Source: Erythroxylum novogranatense
Lineage: Eukaryota > Streptophyta > Magnoliopsida > Malpighiales > Erythroxylaceae
NCBI GenBank assembly: GCA_029891385.1
Contig: CM057230.1
Location: forward strand, 31,947,402-32,011,401
Direction of reading: 5' to 3'
DNA length: 64,000 nucleotides
Under the pieces are notes generated by a model, which made no database searches, was not told the origin of the DNA, and saw only the letters and a program-made list of their open reading frames with translations. Below, in pieces: positions 12,668 through 23,319 of this stretch. Position 1 is the stretch's first letter. Each line of letters opens with the position of its first letter. The translations under genes and the position numbers were made by a program.

Positions 12668-12845
12668 TTCGCTGCGGTGAAATGATTCTTTGATGTCGCG
12701 ACGTGCTCTTCCTGGATCGCTCGCCGTGGCGCATTGATTTGTTGGCGTCGCGGTGCGTTGTTGCTTGTTGATGCGCCACGACGAGATAGTTAGTTTTTGC
12801 CGCGACATGCCTTTTTTTGGATGCGTCGCGACGTGCGTGGAGGAT
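12668..12845. repeat. GC-rich array around a CGTCGCGACG-type palindrome
   Basis: This is a sharp GC-rich island in otherwise AT-rich DNA. Irregularly spaced variants of GCGTCGCGACG occur at least six times (GTCGCGACGTGC, GGCGTCGCGGTGCG, GCCGCGACATGC, GCGTCGCGACGTGCG and others). The ideal core is a perfect palindrome and very CpG-rich. Minus-strand frames of 179 and 137 codons cross this array but look like products of its base composition. Confidence 0.6.
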
Positions 12846-13419
12846 CTCACGTCCTGTTGGCTTTCTGATCCTTTTGACTCCCCTTTTCTCCTGCAATACA
12901 AAATAATAATTTGCAGTATCAATTGCTTTTAGAAAAATTATAATACAATTAATGTCAATTTGCAACAATTTTACTAACAAATTGCATAAAGTATTAAGAG
13001 TCAAAAAGCACATTAAAAACCATGAAAGCGTAGCCAATTTATATAATAAACTTGGACTCAATCACAAACACTCGAAACTCGATACATTTTTTTAAAATAT
13101 CACATGCGTACACAAAAATCAATAATCAAATTCGGGCCCATACTTTTATTTCATAATACCAAAATCACAATTTTTATTACATTTATTGATCAATCTCATT
13201 TGCAAAACATTTCTCAATTTCAAAAGTTATTATATACAAAAATATTCAAATACACGTTGTACAGAAATTTCTAAATACACAATTTGATACAAAAATAAGA
13301 AAACAAATGTAGACGCGATCTGATCCTGGCCTATATCTCTTACTCGAATGTAGTGGCTATACTCTCATTGGCTTAATAGGGTAACTTTTCATAGCTTGAA
13401 CGATATTGCAAATTTTGGG

Positions 13420-13436
13420 TGAGTTTTGCAAACTCA
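13420..13436. repeat. Short hairpin TGAGTTT-TGC-AAACTCA in LTR C
   Basis: A 7-bp perfect stem with a 3-base loop. An equivalent stem TGAGTT...AACTCA occurs at the matching place in LTR B (15159-15175). Both are followed on the window strand by a CAGT... stretch and an ATGG/ATGA...TCACTCA box. The shared position suggests a conserved LTR control element. Confidence 0.5.
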
Positions 13437-13623
13437 GTGAATGACCATCCTCGATGATTCACTCAATTACATAACACCTCACATCATATTTTCACATAAA
13501 TTACATCACTTCATTTAATATATAGCATCACATTCAGAGCAGTCAAATCGATCATTTCAATTATTTAAAAAACACATGAGACTCAATTTCATTTATTACT
13601 TTGTTATGACCAAGTGCCTATAA

Positions 13624-13699
13624 CTGTCCCGTATCTATTATGGATATCGGGCTCATTGATAACTATCCCGTATTCGTTAGGGATACCAAGCTCATTTTA
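13624..13699. repeat. Pair of tandem hairpin-like units in LTR C
   Basis: Two units (13624-13662, 13663-13699) start CTGTCCC/CTATCCC, hold a TATC...GATA inverted repeat, and end GGCTCAT/AGCTCAT. They correspond to the pair in LTR A at 7136-7210. Confidence 0.55.
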
Positions 13700-14736
13700 C
13701 ATATTGAGCCTTTGGCTTTTAATCACTTTCTAAACTTTAAACTCTTTTTCAAATACTGAGCTTTAAGCTCTTCTTCGGTGACTATTCCGGTCACAACTGT
13801 CGTTATCTTTCGTACATTCATGTAATGAAATACATCACATTCTCATAATTTCAGTCTTTAATTTCATCTTCATCTTCGGACCTGAGTCAGACATTTAACA
13901 ATTAAGTTGAGAAAATACATATTTCTTTTATATTCACATACAAGGAGCACTTTAATGTTCTCACATATAACCAGCTCCCTAGATATTCAATGTCTGGAAT
14001 CAACACATTCATATCAATCATATTCACATTGCATAATAATCATATCAAAAATCATTCAATGCAAAAATTGAAATCAAAATAAACAATGAAATGAGATAAT
14101 CTAAGTTGACTCACAGTACACTCCAGATTAGCATTAGATTCCATAATCTGGAAACATCTGAACGGGGAAGTTTATCCTACACATTAAAAGTATGTAATAC
14201 ACACGATGCACATACATTAAAATTGCACAAATTATAAGTATTCCTTTATGCACAAATGTGTATATGAAATAAGTATAATGCATGCTCAATGGCAATCCTT
14301 GGTATATTATCAAATTTCACATCTTATTCACACATTTTTAGCATTATTTTCTTTCATAATATCCAATTCTCATTCATTTTTACTAAATACTCATTACTAA
14401 TCTCCTTTGAATCATAATTACAATCATATGAACATCTTTATTTCATTATACTCATGCCTTTGGTACTTTAATATCAACAAGTCACTCATTAATGTTATTC
14501 TAACATTATAAGATCTAACATTATCCAAACTCTCATTTCTTCTTATAATATCTACAAAATTCTAGACCTTTGGGTCTATTTTCCATGAACATTTTGACAA
14601 GGGAAATGGAGCAATTTGAGGACACTTTCTTCTAGAACGTTGCTCTCCTATGTCTTAAGTTTCTAATGACACTAAGATCATACAATTTGATTCTGTATTT
14701 CAAAAGTTATACTCCAAATAATTTGGACTATTCTTC

Positions 14737-17700
14737 TGTAACACCCCATTCCCAACTGACATATGCATGTGTGTCCGTCGGATACACATGTACATGCCTG
14801 TCAGAAATGACATGTTAACTATCTCACCTTCACTGTATATAATATGACATCATACACTAAACTATCAACTACACATTTTCTAAACTCAAAATGTTATCAC
14901 ATTAATCAAAATCCATAATTTACATTGTTTCATACAACACAATACTATCCAAGGTTTACAACATTATCCTATGAGCTTAAACAACTCTATACACACCAAA
15001 ATATAACAAACATGAAAGAAATAGCTATGTACTCAATCTCAGCTGACCGACCTTTGAGCCAAATTTGATTGTAACAGTTGCTCAAAATATGCTTCTACAA
15101 AGTCTTAGAAGCTAGGTCATCTCACTCTCGAACCTGAAAAGCAACAATGCAATTTTAATGAGTTTTGGGAACTCAGTACAGTAACCATCTTCAATGGTTC
15201 ACTCATGTCATAAAACGACATCAATTATAGCCTGTAATCATACAGCTCAACTCCACTTAACAAGTATCAAATACTATCACAGATAAATCATTTCTCAGAT
15301 ACACAGTCCAGTCATATAACAAAATTCATACAACTTTGCAAATCATTCAATGAATTCAAATTATATGCAGATGCGACATGTATGAGACTCACATTCATTT
15401 TTATTTTGTTATGACTGTGTGTTTTTACAGTATCCTGAATTATCGGGCTCAGTCAGTCAGTCAGTGACTCATTGATCACAACGAGTCATAGGCTCGAATC
15501 ATATATGCGGGTGCTTAAAGCTCATATCAATAACAGTATCAGTAGCCACATCAGTCATAACTCCTTTATATTACATGCATTGGAATGAAGTGCATGCCAC
15601 AATTCAGTCATCAATTCAATCACTTTCATTTGCATGTAATATAATAGTATATCGATCTGATATCAATTACGATATGATCCACGATGAGCAGTGGTCATCG
15701 GACTAGGTCCGGCATTCAACCTTTCAGTTGAAAAATCAGAAAATCATTTAGGCAGACGCATTCACATTCAAGTAGCACTTCTAATATCATTCTCATGTAT
15801 CAAAACGCCTCGGACAAATATTGTCCGGAATCCAGTACATAATTAACACGACTCAGTATAATTTAATAAGATCGCAATACAGTTCAATAATGTACTAAAC
15901 AATATGGTGAGACTATCTTAGGTTACTCACAGTATACTCCAAACAACTATTGCCTTGATGTCCTGGCAATGTCTGGATGCTATCGTTCATTGTGCTCCTC
16001 TATACATACAATACATACATATATCACAATATTGCACAATTTTGTATTCATTAATGCACATTCATATATACTAACTATGTACAATGCATGTTCATGACAA
16101 TTCTGGGTTTCTTATCATTTTTTTTTACACAAATCATTCGAATATCCAAATTCCCTTGATCAACTCAGATTTGGTTAAAAGTACACTTTCAGGTCCATTT
16201 TACACAATTAATTTCATCAGAAAAGTGAAGGAATTTGGTAACACTTCCGTCTAACAAATTATTCTCCTATGTCTTAAGTCTCTGTTGATACCAAGATCAC
16301 TCAATTTGGTTCATTATTCTATGAGTTATTCTCAAAATACCATAGACTGTGCACATTTAAAATTTTGGTTAATGCATGATTATGCATTCAAGTTGTACAA
16401 CCCATATCTCTCAATACCCATATCCAAAAATTACAAACTTTATACCAATTTAAAGATAAGAAAATAAGCTAAAACTTTGGTGAAGACTTCTTAGTCTAAT
16501 TCGGCCTAAATCAATACAGTTTATTCAATAAACACAGGATATGATTTCTGTCCTTGGTAGTGCTTCAGCTTAAGCTACGACTCAATTACAAGTCAATTTT
16601 CAAAATCTTAGAGACATAATCAAATTTCGACTTCTTCAAGCAAGTTGTATAATAATGTCTCTAGTTTAATTGGAATTAAAATTCAACTCATTCAGAAATC
16701 TACATCTCAAGTTAGAATTAGAATACCGAAGCATGTTCATGAAAATTTTCTAGTTCATAACATTACAACATACTTCCACACTTTCATCCTATCAATCATT
16801 TTCAAATTAATTCAGATAGCTCTAAATTTTTATGGAGAGAAAGAACAATGTCTTAGGAATCCATTGATCTAGGTTTCAAGTTACTTAGAGTTCGGAAGAA
16901 AAAGTTATAACCAAAAGACTTAAGGCTGTTTAATGAAATTCTCTAGCTCATACCCATATATACAGCCACCACCTTTTCTCCCTCTAAAACACCAACCTTC
17001 ATCTTCTTCACCGAACTGCACTTCTCCTCCTCTTCTTCTTCTTCTTCTTTTTAACTTCTGTCTTATTCAATTAACACATATGACACTCTAACCAACTCTT
17101 TTACTTCTATTTCAGCTCATCACAACTCAAACAATTAAAAAAAATCCAAGGTTTAAGCATAACATGAAAAACAAAATTATATATAGTTGTTCATCATTTT
17201 CTGCATGTATCTTCATCATATGCACTTTTGCATAACTAGTTTCAACCCAAAATAGAACCAACTTCAATATTTTTCTCTATCAGATTTATCTCCGTATTTC
17301 TACTGCCCTTTCCATTCAATTTACTCTAGTTCATATTTACATTTCAACACTAACATCATACACGCAGTCCATCACCTTCTTCTTCCTTTCTCTAATGCAA
17401 GTTTTGTTTTCATGAATAGTAAAAATTCTCAACATAACATATATCCTAATTTTAACATCTTTCTGAAGTTAAAACTTCGCAACTTTCATCTTAACACAAA
17501 CAATTCAAAAAAAATCTAAAAGTTAAACATAAACACCAAAAGTCAAAACTACACATACACACTCTCTCTCTACTGTTTTTTGTTCCTAACTTTCTGCACT
17601 TCTATATTTTTCTTCCCTCATCAGTACATGTTTTTCTATAATCTTAATCCTTCTTAAAACACAACACCACATTGCTCTATGTTCTCTTTAACTCTAACCT

Positions 17701-18823
17701 CACTTAAATCCATCACCAATATTCCCAAACACTTACACATATATAACAAAAACAGAGCATAAAGTTTACTGCAACATTACTGCATATATATTTCTGCACA
17801 TCTTTTAATCTTCTCATTCCTATATTATTCAACTCATACATAAATTACTTATACCACTTTCTTCTCAGTTCAACACAACCAAAAATAAGTCAAAAATCTA
17901 AGATTCCCATCCAGTTCCGAAACCAACATATTCATGCATGTTTATATTTTTTTGCACTTTTCTAACTCTCAAGCATATGCATTTCTTTTCACTAACATCT
18001 ACACTTTTGCTTCATTTAATCCCTTTTTATATCACAACCTTCCCTAATCCTCGTTTCTTATCATAAGACCCATTTAAATTAATATTCATACATATTCCAC
18101 AGATTCACATAGGAACAGTAAAAGCAACCCATATTCGTTTTTCTGTAAACCAAAAACAAAATATACAGAGTATGCACATATTCATTTCTGCAATTATTTC
18201 CAGTCACTTCATTTATCATAACCAATTCAGTCAAGTTCAAACATGACCAAAATACCATTAAATTATTACCAAAATCACTTACTTGATTTAACAAAACTTT
18301 TGACAGTGTGGGTGAATCAAGTGTACAGAGTGAACAACTAGTGTTTCAGTGTTGGTAAACAAGAAGAAAGTTGTTTTTTTTAACAATGCTTTCGGTGAAG
18401 AGACAACAACAAAGGAATGAGCTGCATCGAACCCATACATCACGTGGTTATATTGCATGTTCTATAAGTGTCACTGCTCACTACTGCCACATGTCACAAT
18501 TTCACTGATCTATTATTTTTTTAAAAAAAATCCAAAAAATACCCAAATTTTCAAAAATTCACCAAAAATTTGAAATAATCAAATTATTCTCCAAATAAAT
18601 TTTTAGCCGCAATAATTCACAATTCATATTTTAATTGCATTTTAAATAATTAATTATACCAAAAAATGTCAATGCATGCATGTACAATTTTTTTTGTTTC
18701 AAAATAAATATTCACATGTGTGTGAATATACAATGATGCATGAGCATGAATTATGCTTCCTAATTTCTCATTAATCTCTAATAAATACCATTTTGATCTT
18801 AATTCAAGTGACGGGATGTTACA
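14737..18823 (-). mobile_element. Solo LTR B, 4.09 kb, gypsy, nested in LTR C
   Basis: It starts TGTAACACCCCATTC and ends ACGGGATGTTACA, with a perfect 5-bp duplication TCTTC at 14732-14736 and 18824-18828. There is no internal gag-pol. On the minus strand the segment around 15120-15210 reads as a short hairpin followed by a pyrimidine-rich tract and TTTTCAGGTTCGAG, as in other chromovirus-type LTRs. Small open frames inside (16285-16872 plus, 18079-18294 minus) have no recognisable domains. It is the same broad family as A and C but a different subfamily. Confidence 0.85.
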
Positions 18824-18828
18824 TCTTC

Positions 18829-20479
18829 AATTATAATAGTATTTTGTACTCGACTTCAAGTTAGATTCTGGAATTCTAGATTGATTTCTTCAGAACAATT
18901 GTATCCCTATTTCTCTAGTTTAATCTAAATTAAGAATCATTTCATTTAGACAACTAAAGATTAATATATCACCAAAATACTGAAGGATGTTTAATGAAAA
19001 TACTCCATTTATCAATTTTCCAAAATTGTCCATCATTTTCGTCCTAAATTTATCACTCAATCTCTCCCAAATGATTTCAAAACATCATAATTTTTTTGTA
19101 CATTCTCCATTTTCCTTTCACCATTTCAACTCCCATTCAGTTCAACACCATAATTGACACCAAAAATCAAAAACCAGAAATTTCTCCATGCACGCATGTT
19201 CTTCATTTCCTGCACTTTCCTTCATTTTGCTACATTTTGTTCATCTTCTTCTTTTCTTTTTCTCAATCTAACATTTCTAATTTATATCTACCCCATTTTG
19301 GACTTCCATTTAACTCAAATCATCCACAAACAAAGCCAAAATCCCATATTAAAACTCAAACATTAAAATAGAAAATTTAAAAGAGAATAAAAGTGAACAA
19401 AATTGACTTGCAAGCTCACAAAGTCAAGTAAAAAGAATAGATGTGATGGATGCAAGTGTATGGGTGTGTGAAAGTATGTATGCACAGTTAAAGAAATTTT
19501 CAAAGTTATGCAGGAAAGTTGGTCGCGGCGAAAGTGTCCCAAGATTAATCCTCATACATTCCTACAAGTTGATCACGACGGAACAAGGAGTTGACCGCGG
19601 TGAATTTTCATAGAAAACAACAAACAAGACTCATCTTCCAATTTTTCATATTTTACACCTAACACAACTTGTATAAAGATCACTTTTTCTACTTCATTAC
19701 TCTTCATTCTCAACTCCATTTCAACTCAATATCATTCACAATCTAATTTATGATCGATATTAGACTATTAACTCAAAATAGAACATGTGCATATACTATT
19801 CATTGTTGATTTTTTGCACTCTTCCTAATACCATTATGATGATCTTTCTACCTCAAAAACATATCTATAACAATACATGAAATATGACTCATCATACACA
19901 TCCAAAAACAAGACATTTACTTAAACTTTTTATCACTCACGTTCATCATACACAAAACACCATTTTATGTCATTTAATCTCTAACTATTATCATAAATGC
20001 TTCATTTAACATTACCTAGGCAGATTAACAAGCTACTTACTTGATTTAGCTTTAAATCTTCAAAAATAACACTTAGCCCTAGCTCCCAAGCATCACACAA
20101 TCTTCATCTTGAAGGTGGATAGGCTAGGTTTTTCTTATGGCAGTTGGAAGAAACAATAAAATGGAAGTAGCAATTGATAGATGGAAGCAAGGTGTAACAT
20201 TGATGACGTGAGAGTGAGTGAAGAAACAAAAATGGAGAAGAAGAAGAAAAGAAAGCCATGAAGAAGATGAAGAAAGCAAGAATAAAAACACTTAACTTAG
20301 TCTTTCAAAGTTAAGAAAAACGTGACTTTAGACTTGAACACTTGTCCAATTTCTAAGACCTTAGCTAGTTTCCCAACTACCTAGTTCTTATTGAACTAGT
20401 CCTATAACTCTATCTTTTCATTCCAACTATCTCTAAAATTTTCAATATCATCTTATTTCACAAATTTTAAAGTCATCTA
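18829..20479 (-). other. Remainder of LTR C between B and the copia element
   Basis: Non-coding LTR C sequence resumes exactly after the TCTTC duplication and continues to the copia insertion point. Overlapping frames at 19096-19371 have the pyrimidine bias of LTR DNA and no domain. It contains three spaced GTTG-CGCGG-type words. Confidence 0.65.
19518..19602. repeat. Three spaced GTTGACCGCGGCG-like words in LTR C
   Basis: Variants GTTGGTCGCGGCG, GTTGATCACGACGG and GTTGACCGCGGTG lie within 85 bp. They form a small GC-rich island, similar in style to the array at 12668-12845. Confidence 0.5.
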
Positions 20480-21588
20480 TGTTGGACCAATGGTGGTTGA
20501 CAAATTAAATCCTTTTATGTTTTGATAATAATAAAATATCTAGAATCAGTTAAGAAATTATTTCAGAAATTTTGGGAGTATTATTCAATGAAAGAATTGT
20601 ACAAATCAAGATGGGCAAGTGACAAATCATTGAAGAATCAAGATGGAAGTTTCCTTATAAGTGAAAGAGGCTTAAATAATGAGAATTATAGAGGATTTGG
20701 TTGGATGTTACCGTTGGAGGAACACAAGTCAACTTGCACAAGCATAAGTCGACTTATACATCAAGACCTGAACAGCATAAGTCGACTAGAACAGCATAAG
20801 TTGACTAACTTATGAAGATATGTCAACACAAGTCGACTAACAGCATACAAGTCGACTTATCGTGGACCACAAGTCGACTTACACAGCACAAGTCGACTTA
20901 TAGAAGAGCGAAGATACAATTTTTACGTAAAATGTTGTCACAAGTCGACTTATACATTCGACAAGTCGACTTATGGATACAACAAATCAATTCCAACGGT
21001 CCAATTAGCCACAAATGGAAAGGAGATTGTTAAGGAATGGCTATAACAATCATGCAACGACTATAATGAGTTCCAACAGCTATTTTTCTTCTAGTATAAA
21101 GGGTGGATGATTGATGAAGAGATCACCAAGGTTCCATAAGCTAAAATACTCTTCCATTGCTTCAAAATTGCTCATTATTGTTCTTATTTTGCTACACAAT
21201 TGTATTGAGTACTTGTTCTTAAATCTTTATCATATTTCTTTTACAAATTGAGTGACTAGTGAAAGGTCACGTGTGAGGTAGGATTTGTGCCAGAAGACAA
21301 ATCGAATTGTAAAGGTAGCTTGAGCCAGAAATCAAGTGGTGTTGTCAAAAGTTCACACTCAACTACAAAGTGTGCAATAAAGTGATTGGTAAAATCCTAA
21401 GTGGGAGCTTAGGTAGAGGACGTAGATCTTAGCACCGAACCTCTATAAAAACAGTGTTTGATCTTCTTCCCTACTCTTTTTATTTAAATTTGTTTAAATT
21501 ATTTTTGTGTGAATTAACTTCTGATTTTGTTGTAGAAAATTACAAAAAGCTTAAGGATCTATTCAACCCCCCTTCTAGATCACTTACA
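20480..21588 (+). repeat. 5' LTR of the Sirevirus-like copia element
   Basis: 1109 bp, starting TGTTGGACCAATGG and ending ATCACTTACA. It carries an array of AAGTCGACTT palindromes in its upstream (U3-like) third, a TATAAAGGG-like box near 21096-21104 (AGTATAAAGGGTGG) that is the likely promoter, and a pyrimidine-rich end. The 3' copy is 1085 bp because it lacks one palindrome unit and a few bases. Confidence 0.92.
20723..20974 (+). repeat. Array of about ten AAGTCGACTT palindromes in 5' LTR
   Basis: Ten copies of AAGTCGACTT or one- to two-base variants occur in 250 bp, six of them exact, usually inside ACAAGTCGACTTAT. Spacing is irregular (about 12 to 60 bp). The array lies some 120-370 bp upstream of the TATA-like box. 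GTCGAC is a perfect palindrome, so each site suits a symmetric protein dimer or a small cruciform. Confidence 0.95.
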
Positions 21589-21590
21589 AT

Positions 21591-21604
21591 TGGTATCAGA
21601 GCAG
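21591..21604 (+). other. Primer-binding site (tRNA-iMet type)
   Basis: TGGTATCAGAGCAG begins two bases after the 5' LTR. TGGTATCAGAGC is complementary to the 3' end of plant initiator tRNA-Met, the usual primer of plant copia elements. Confidence 0.95.
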
Positions 21605-21616
21605 AAGTATCCAGGG

Positions 21617-22630
21617 ATGGCACATAATAACCTAGCGGAAGAAGGTAACACAAACAACCACCCTCCTTTAGTTAATGGTACTAACTATTCATCTTGGAAA
21701 AATCCTATGAAGTATCACATTATAAGCGAGGGAGTAGAATATTGGAAGATAATTATCTTCGGTCCACAACCACCGTTGAAAGAAAATGGTGAGTTAAAAA
21801 TGGAGCTAGAATACGATGACAATGACTGGAGGCAAGCTTACATCAACGCGAAAGCAATGAAGCTAATTTATTGCGCTCTCATGGTTGGGGAAAGAAACCG
21901 AGTTAATTCTTGTACCAGCGCCAAGGAAATGTGGGAAAGACTTCGTATCACCCATGAAGGAACCAACCAAGTCCGGGAGACAAAGATCAACATGCTTCTT
22001 CATAACTATGAAATGTTTGTCATGAAGGAAGGTGAGTCTATTTCTACTATGCTTGATCGTTTTGCAGAAATCATAAATGGATTAGGCAACCTTGAAAAGC
22101 ATATGATGGACAGCGAGAAGGTAAACAAAATTCTTCGCTCACTACCAAAGGAATGGGACTCACAAGTCACCGCCATTATGGAGTCCAATGATCTCAATCA
22201 TCTGGAATTCAACGCCTTGGTGGGATCACTTATCAACTATGAGATCATTCTCAAATCCAGAGGAGGTAGAGGTAAGTCGCAGAAATCAATTGCTTTAAAA
22301 GCTAATATTTCTTCTTTTGATGAAAGTGATGAAGAAATAGACGAAGAGGAGGAAGACGAAGAGATAGCAATGTACGCTAGAAATTTGAGAAAATTCAAAG
22401 GACTTCTCAAAAATCGTAGGAAGGAATTAAATGGTGGAAGAAATGGAGAAAGGAAGAAATTTGTAATTGAAAGAAAATCCAAGGGTTATGACGAAAAGAA
22501 AAGCAATGAAGAATGTTGGAGATGTGGAAAAAGGGGATATCTCGCAAGAGAATGCAAAAGCTTATCCTCCACATCAAACTTTCAGAAAAATGACAAATAC
22601 GACAAAGGAAAAAGAAAACTAGCCTGGTAG
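21617..22630 (+). CDS. Copia Gag, N-terminal part with defective zinc knuckle
   Basis: The first ATG after the primer site is at 21617 and gives 337 codons. Residues near the start hold the LKLxxxNYxxW-like capsid motif (NYSSWKNPMKYHI). Further on is an UBN2-type capsid region ending around ILRSLPKEWDSQVTAI and LEFNALVGSL. An acidic stretch (DESDEEIDEEEEDEE) and a basic segment follow. The zinc knuckle at 22514-22555 reads CWRCGKRGYLAREC, where the expected histidine of C-x2-C-x4-H-x4-C is tyrosine, so RNA binding by this knuckle is doubtful. The frame ends at TAG 22628-22630. The C-terminal gag segment continues in another frame, so this is a truncated Gag. Confidence 0.88.
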   Translation: MAHNNLAEEGNTNNHPPLVNGTNYSSWKNPMKYHIISEGVEYWKIIIFGPQPPLKENGELKMELEYDDNDWRQAYINAKAMKLIYCALMVGERNRVNSCTSAKEMWERLRITHEGTNQVRETKINMLLHNYEMFVMKEGESISTMLDRFAEIINGLGNLEKHMMDSEKVNKILRSLPKEWDSQVTAIMESNDLNHLEFNALVGSLINYEIILKSRGGRGKSQKSIALKANISSFDESDEEIDEEEEDEEIAMYARNLRKFKGLLKNRRKELNGGRNGERKKFVIERKSKGYDEKKSNEECWRCGKRGYLARECKSLSSTSNFQKNDKYDKGKRKLAW

Positions 22631-23319
22631 CAACTTGAAGCAATGATGAGGAAGCATACCAAAGCGATGATGAAAACAACTTGGCACTTATGGAAAATAG
22701 CTCATCAAGTGATGATGAAAATGAGGTAACTTTCAATGAACAAGATCTAAGAGATTCTTTTGATGCTTTACAAGCTGATTTTGAAGAAGATATTGAGATT
22801 AACAAAAAATTAAGAAAGAAAATACGAGAATTGGTTGCTGAAAATAGTACCTTACATGAGACTATTGATGATTTAGATAGTCCAAAGGAAGATCATTCTG
22901 CATGCCTTGTTGAAAAGGAAAAACTTATTTGTGAGCTTGATAGACTTAGAAAAGAATTTTCGTATGTGGTTGGAAAATTTGTGAATGGAAACGAAAAGTT
23001 TAAAAAATTGTTATCGTTGCAAAGATATTCAATTTCTAAACATGGATTAGGATATGATCCTTTTGATAGAGATTATTCGTTAATTTCCAAATTTACTAAT
23101 GATGGAAAAATCGCTCAATGTGCTAGATGCTTGAAAGATGATCATATAGAAATTGTATGCAAAAGTACTATAAGATGTGTTAAGGTTAAGAAAATTTGGG
23201 TGATTAAAGGCACAACACCACCTAATGTGGTTTATATGGCTAACCAAAATGGACCCAAAATGGCTTGGGTATCTATAAGAAGAAAGAACGTTGATATTGT
23301 AGGTACAAGCAAGGGATGA
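22631..23319 (+). pseudogene. Copia Gag C-terminal part, frame-shifted, coiled coil
   Basis: The open frame 22681-23319 continues Gag in a different frame. It contains serine/aspartate-rich text, then a heptad-rich segment (roughly the middle 80 residues, with IEINKKLRKKIRELVAE) predicted by eye to form a coiled coil. Next is FVNGNEKFKKLL, then GLGYDPFD and a decayed second knuckle (CARCLKDDHIEIVC). A long Gag with a coiled coil is typical of Sireviruses. The frame closes at 23317-23319, just before the protease frame, so at least two frameshifts separate it from its neighbours. Confidence 0.8.

Noticed and set aside
12383..13061. Minus-strand frames of 179 and 137 codons as a possible host gene
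   Set aside because: They overlap in two frames across the GC-rich repeat array of LTR C, show no domain, and their length follows from the lack of stop codons in CpG-rich repeats.
20723..20974. CRISPR-like array
   Set aside because: Repeats are only 10-14 bp, spacing is irregular, the element is a plant retrotransposon, and the same motif recurs in each LTR.
21590..21616. Upstream start of copia gag within the primer site
   Set aside because: There is no ATG there; a TTG would be needed and would lie inside the tRNA-binding site. The ATG at 21617 is the natural start.
22006..22805. Minus-strand frames opposite copia gag
   Set aside because: Antisense shadows of a purine-rich gag; serine/phenylalanine-rich composition only mirrors the coding strand.
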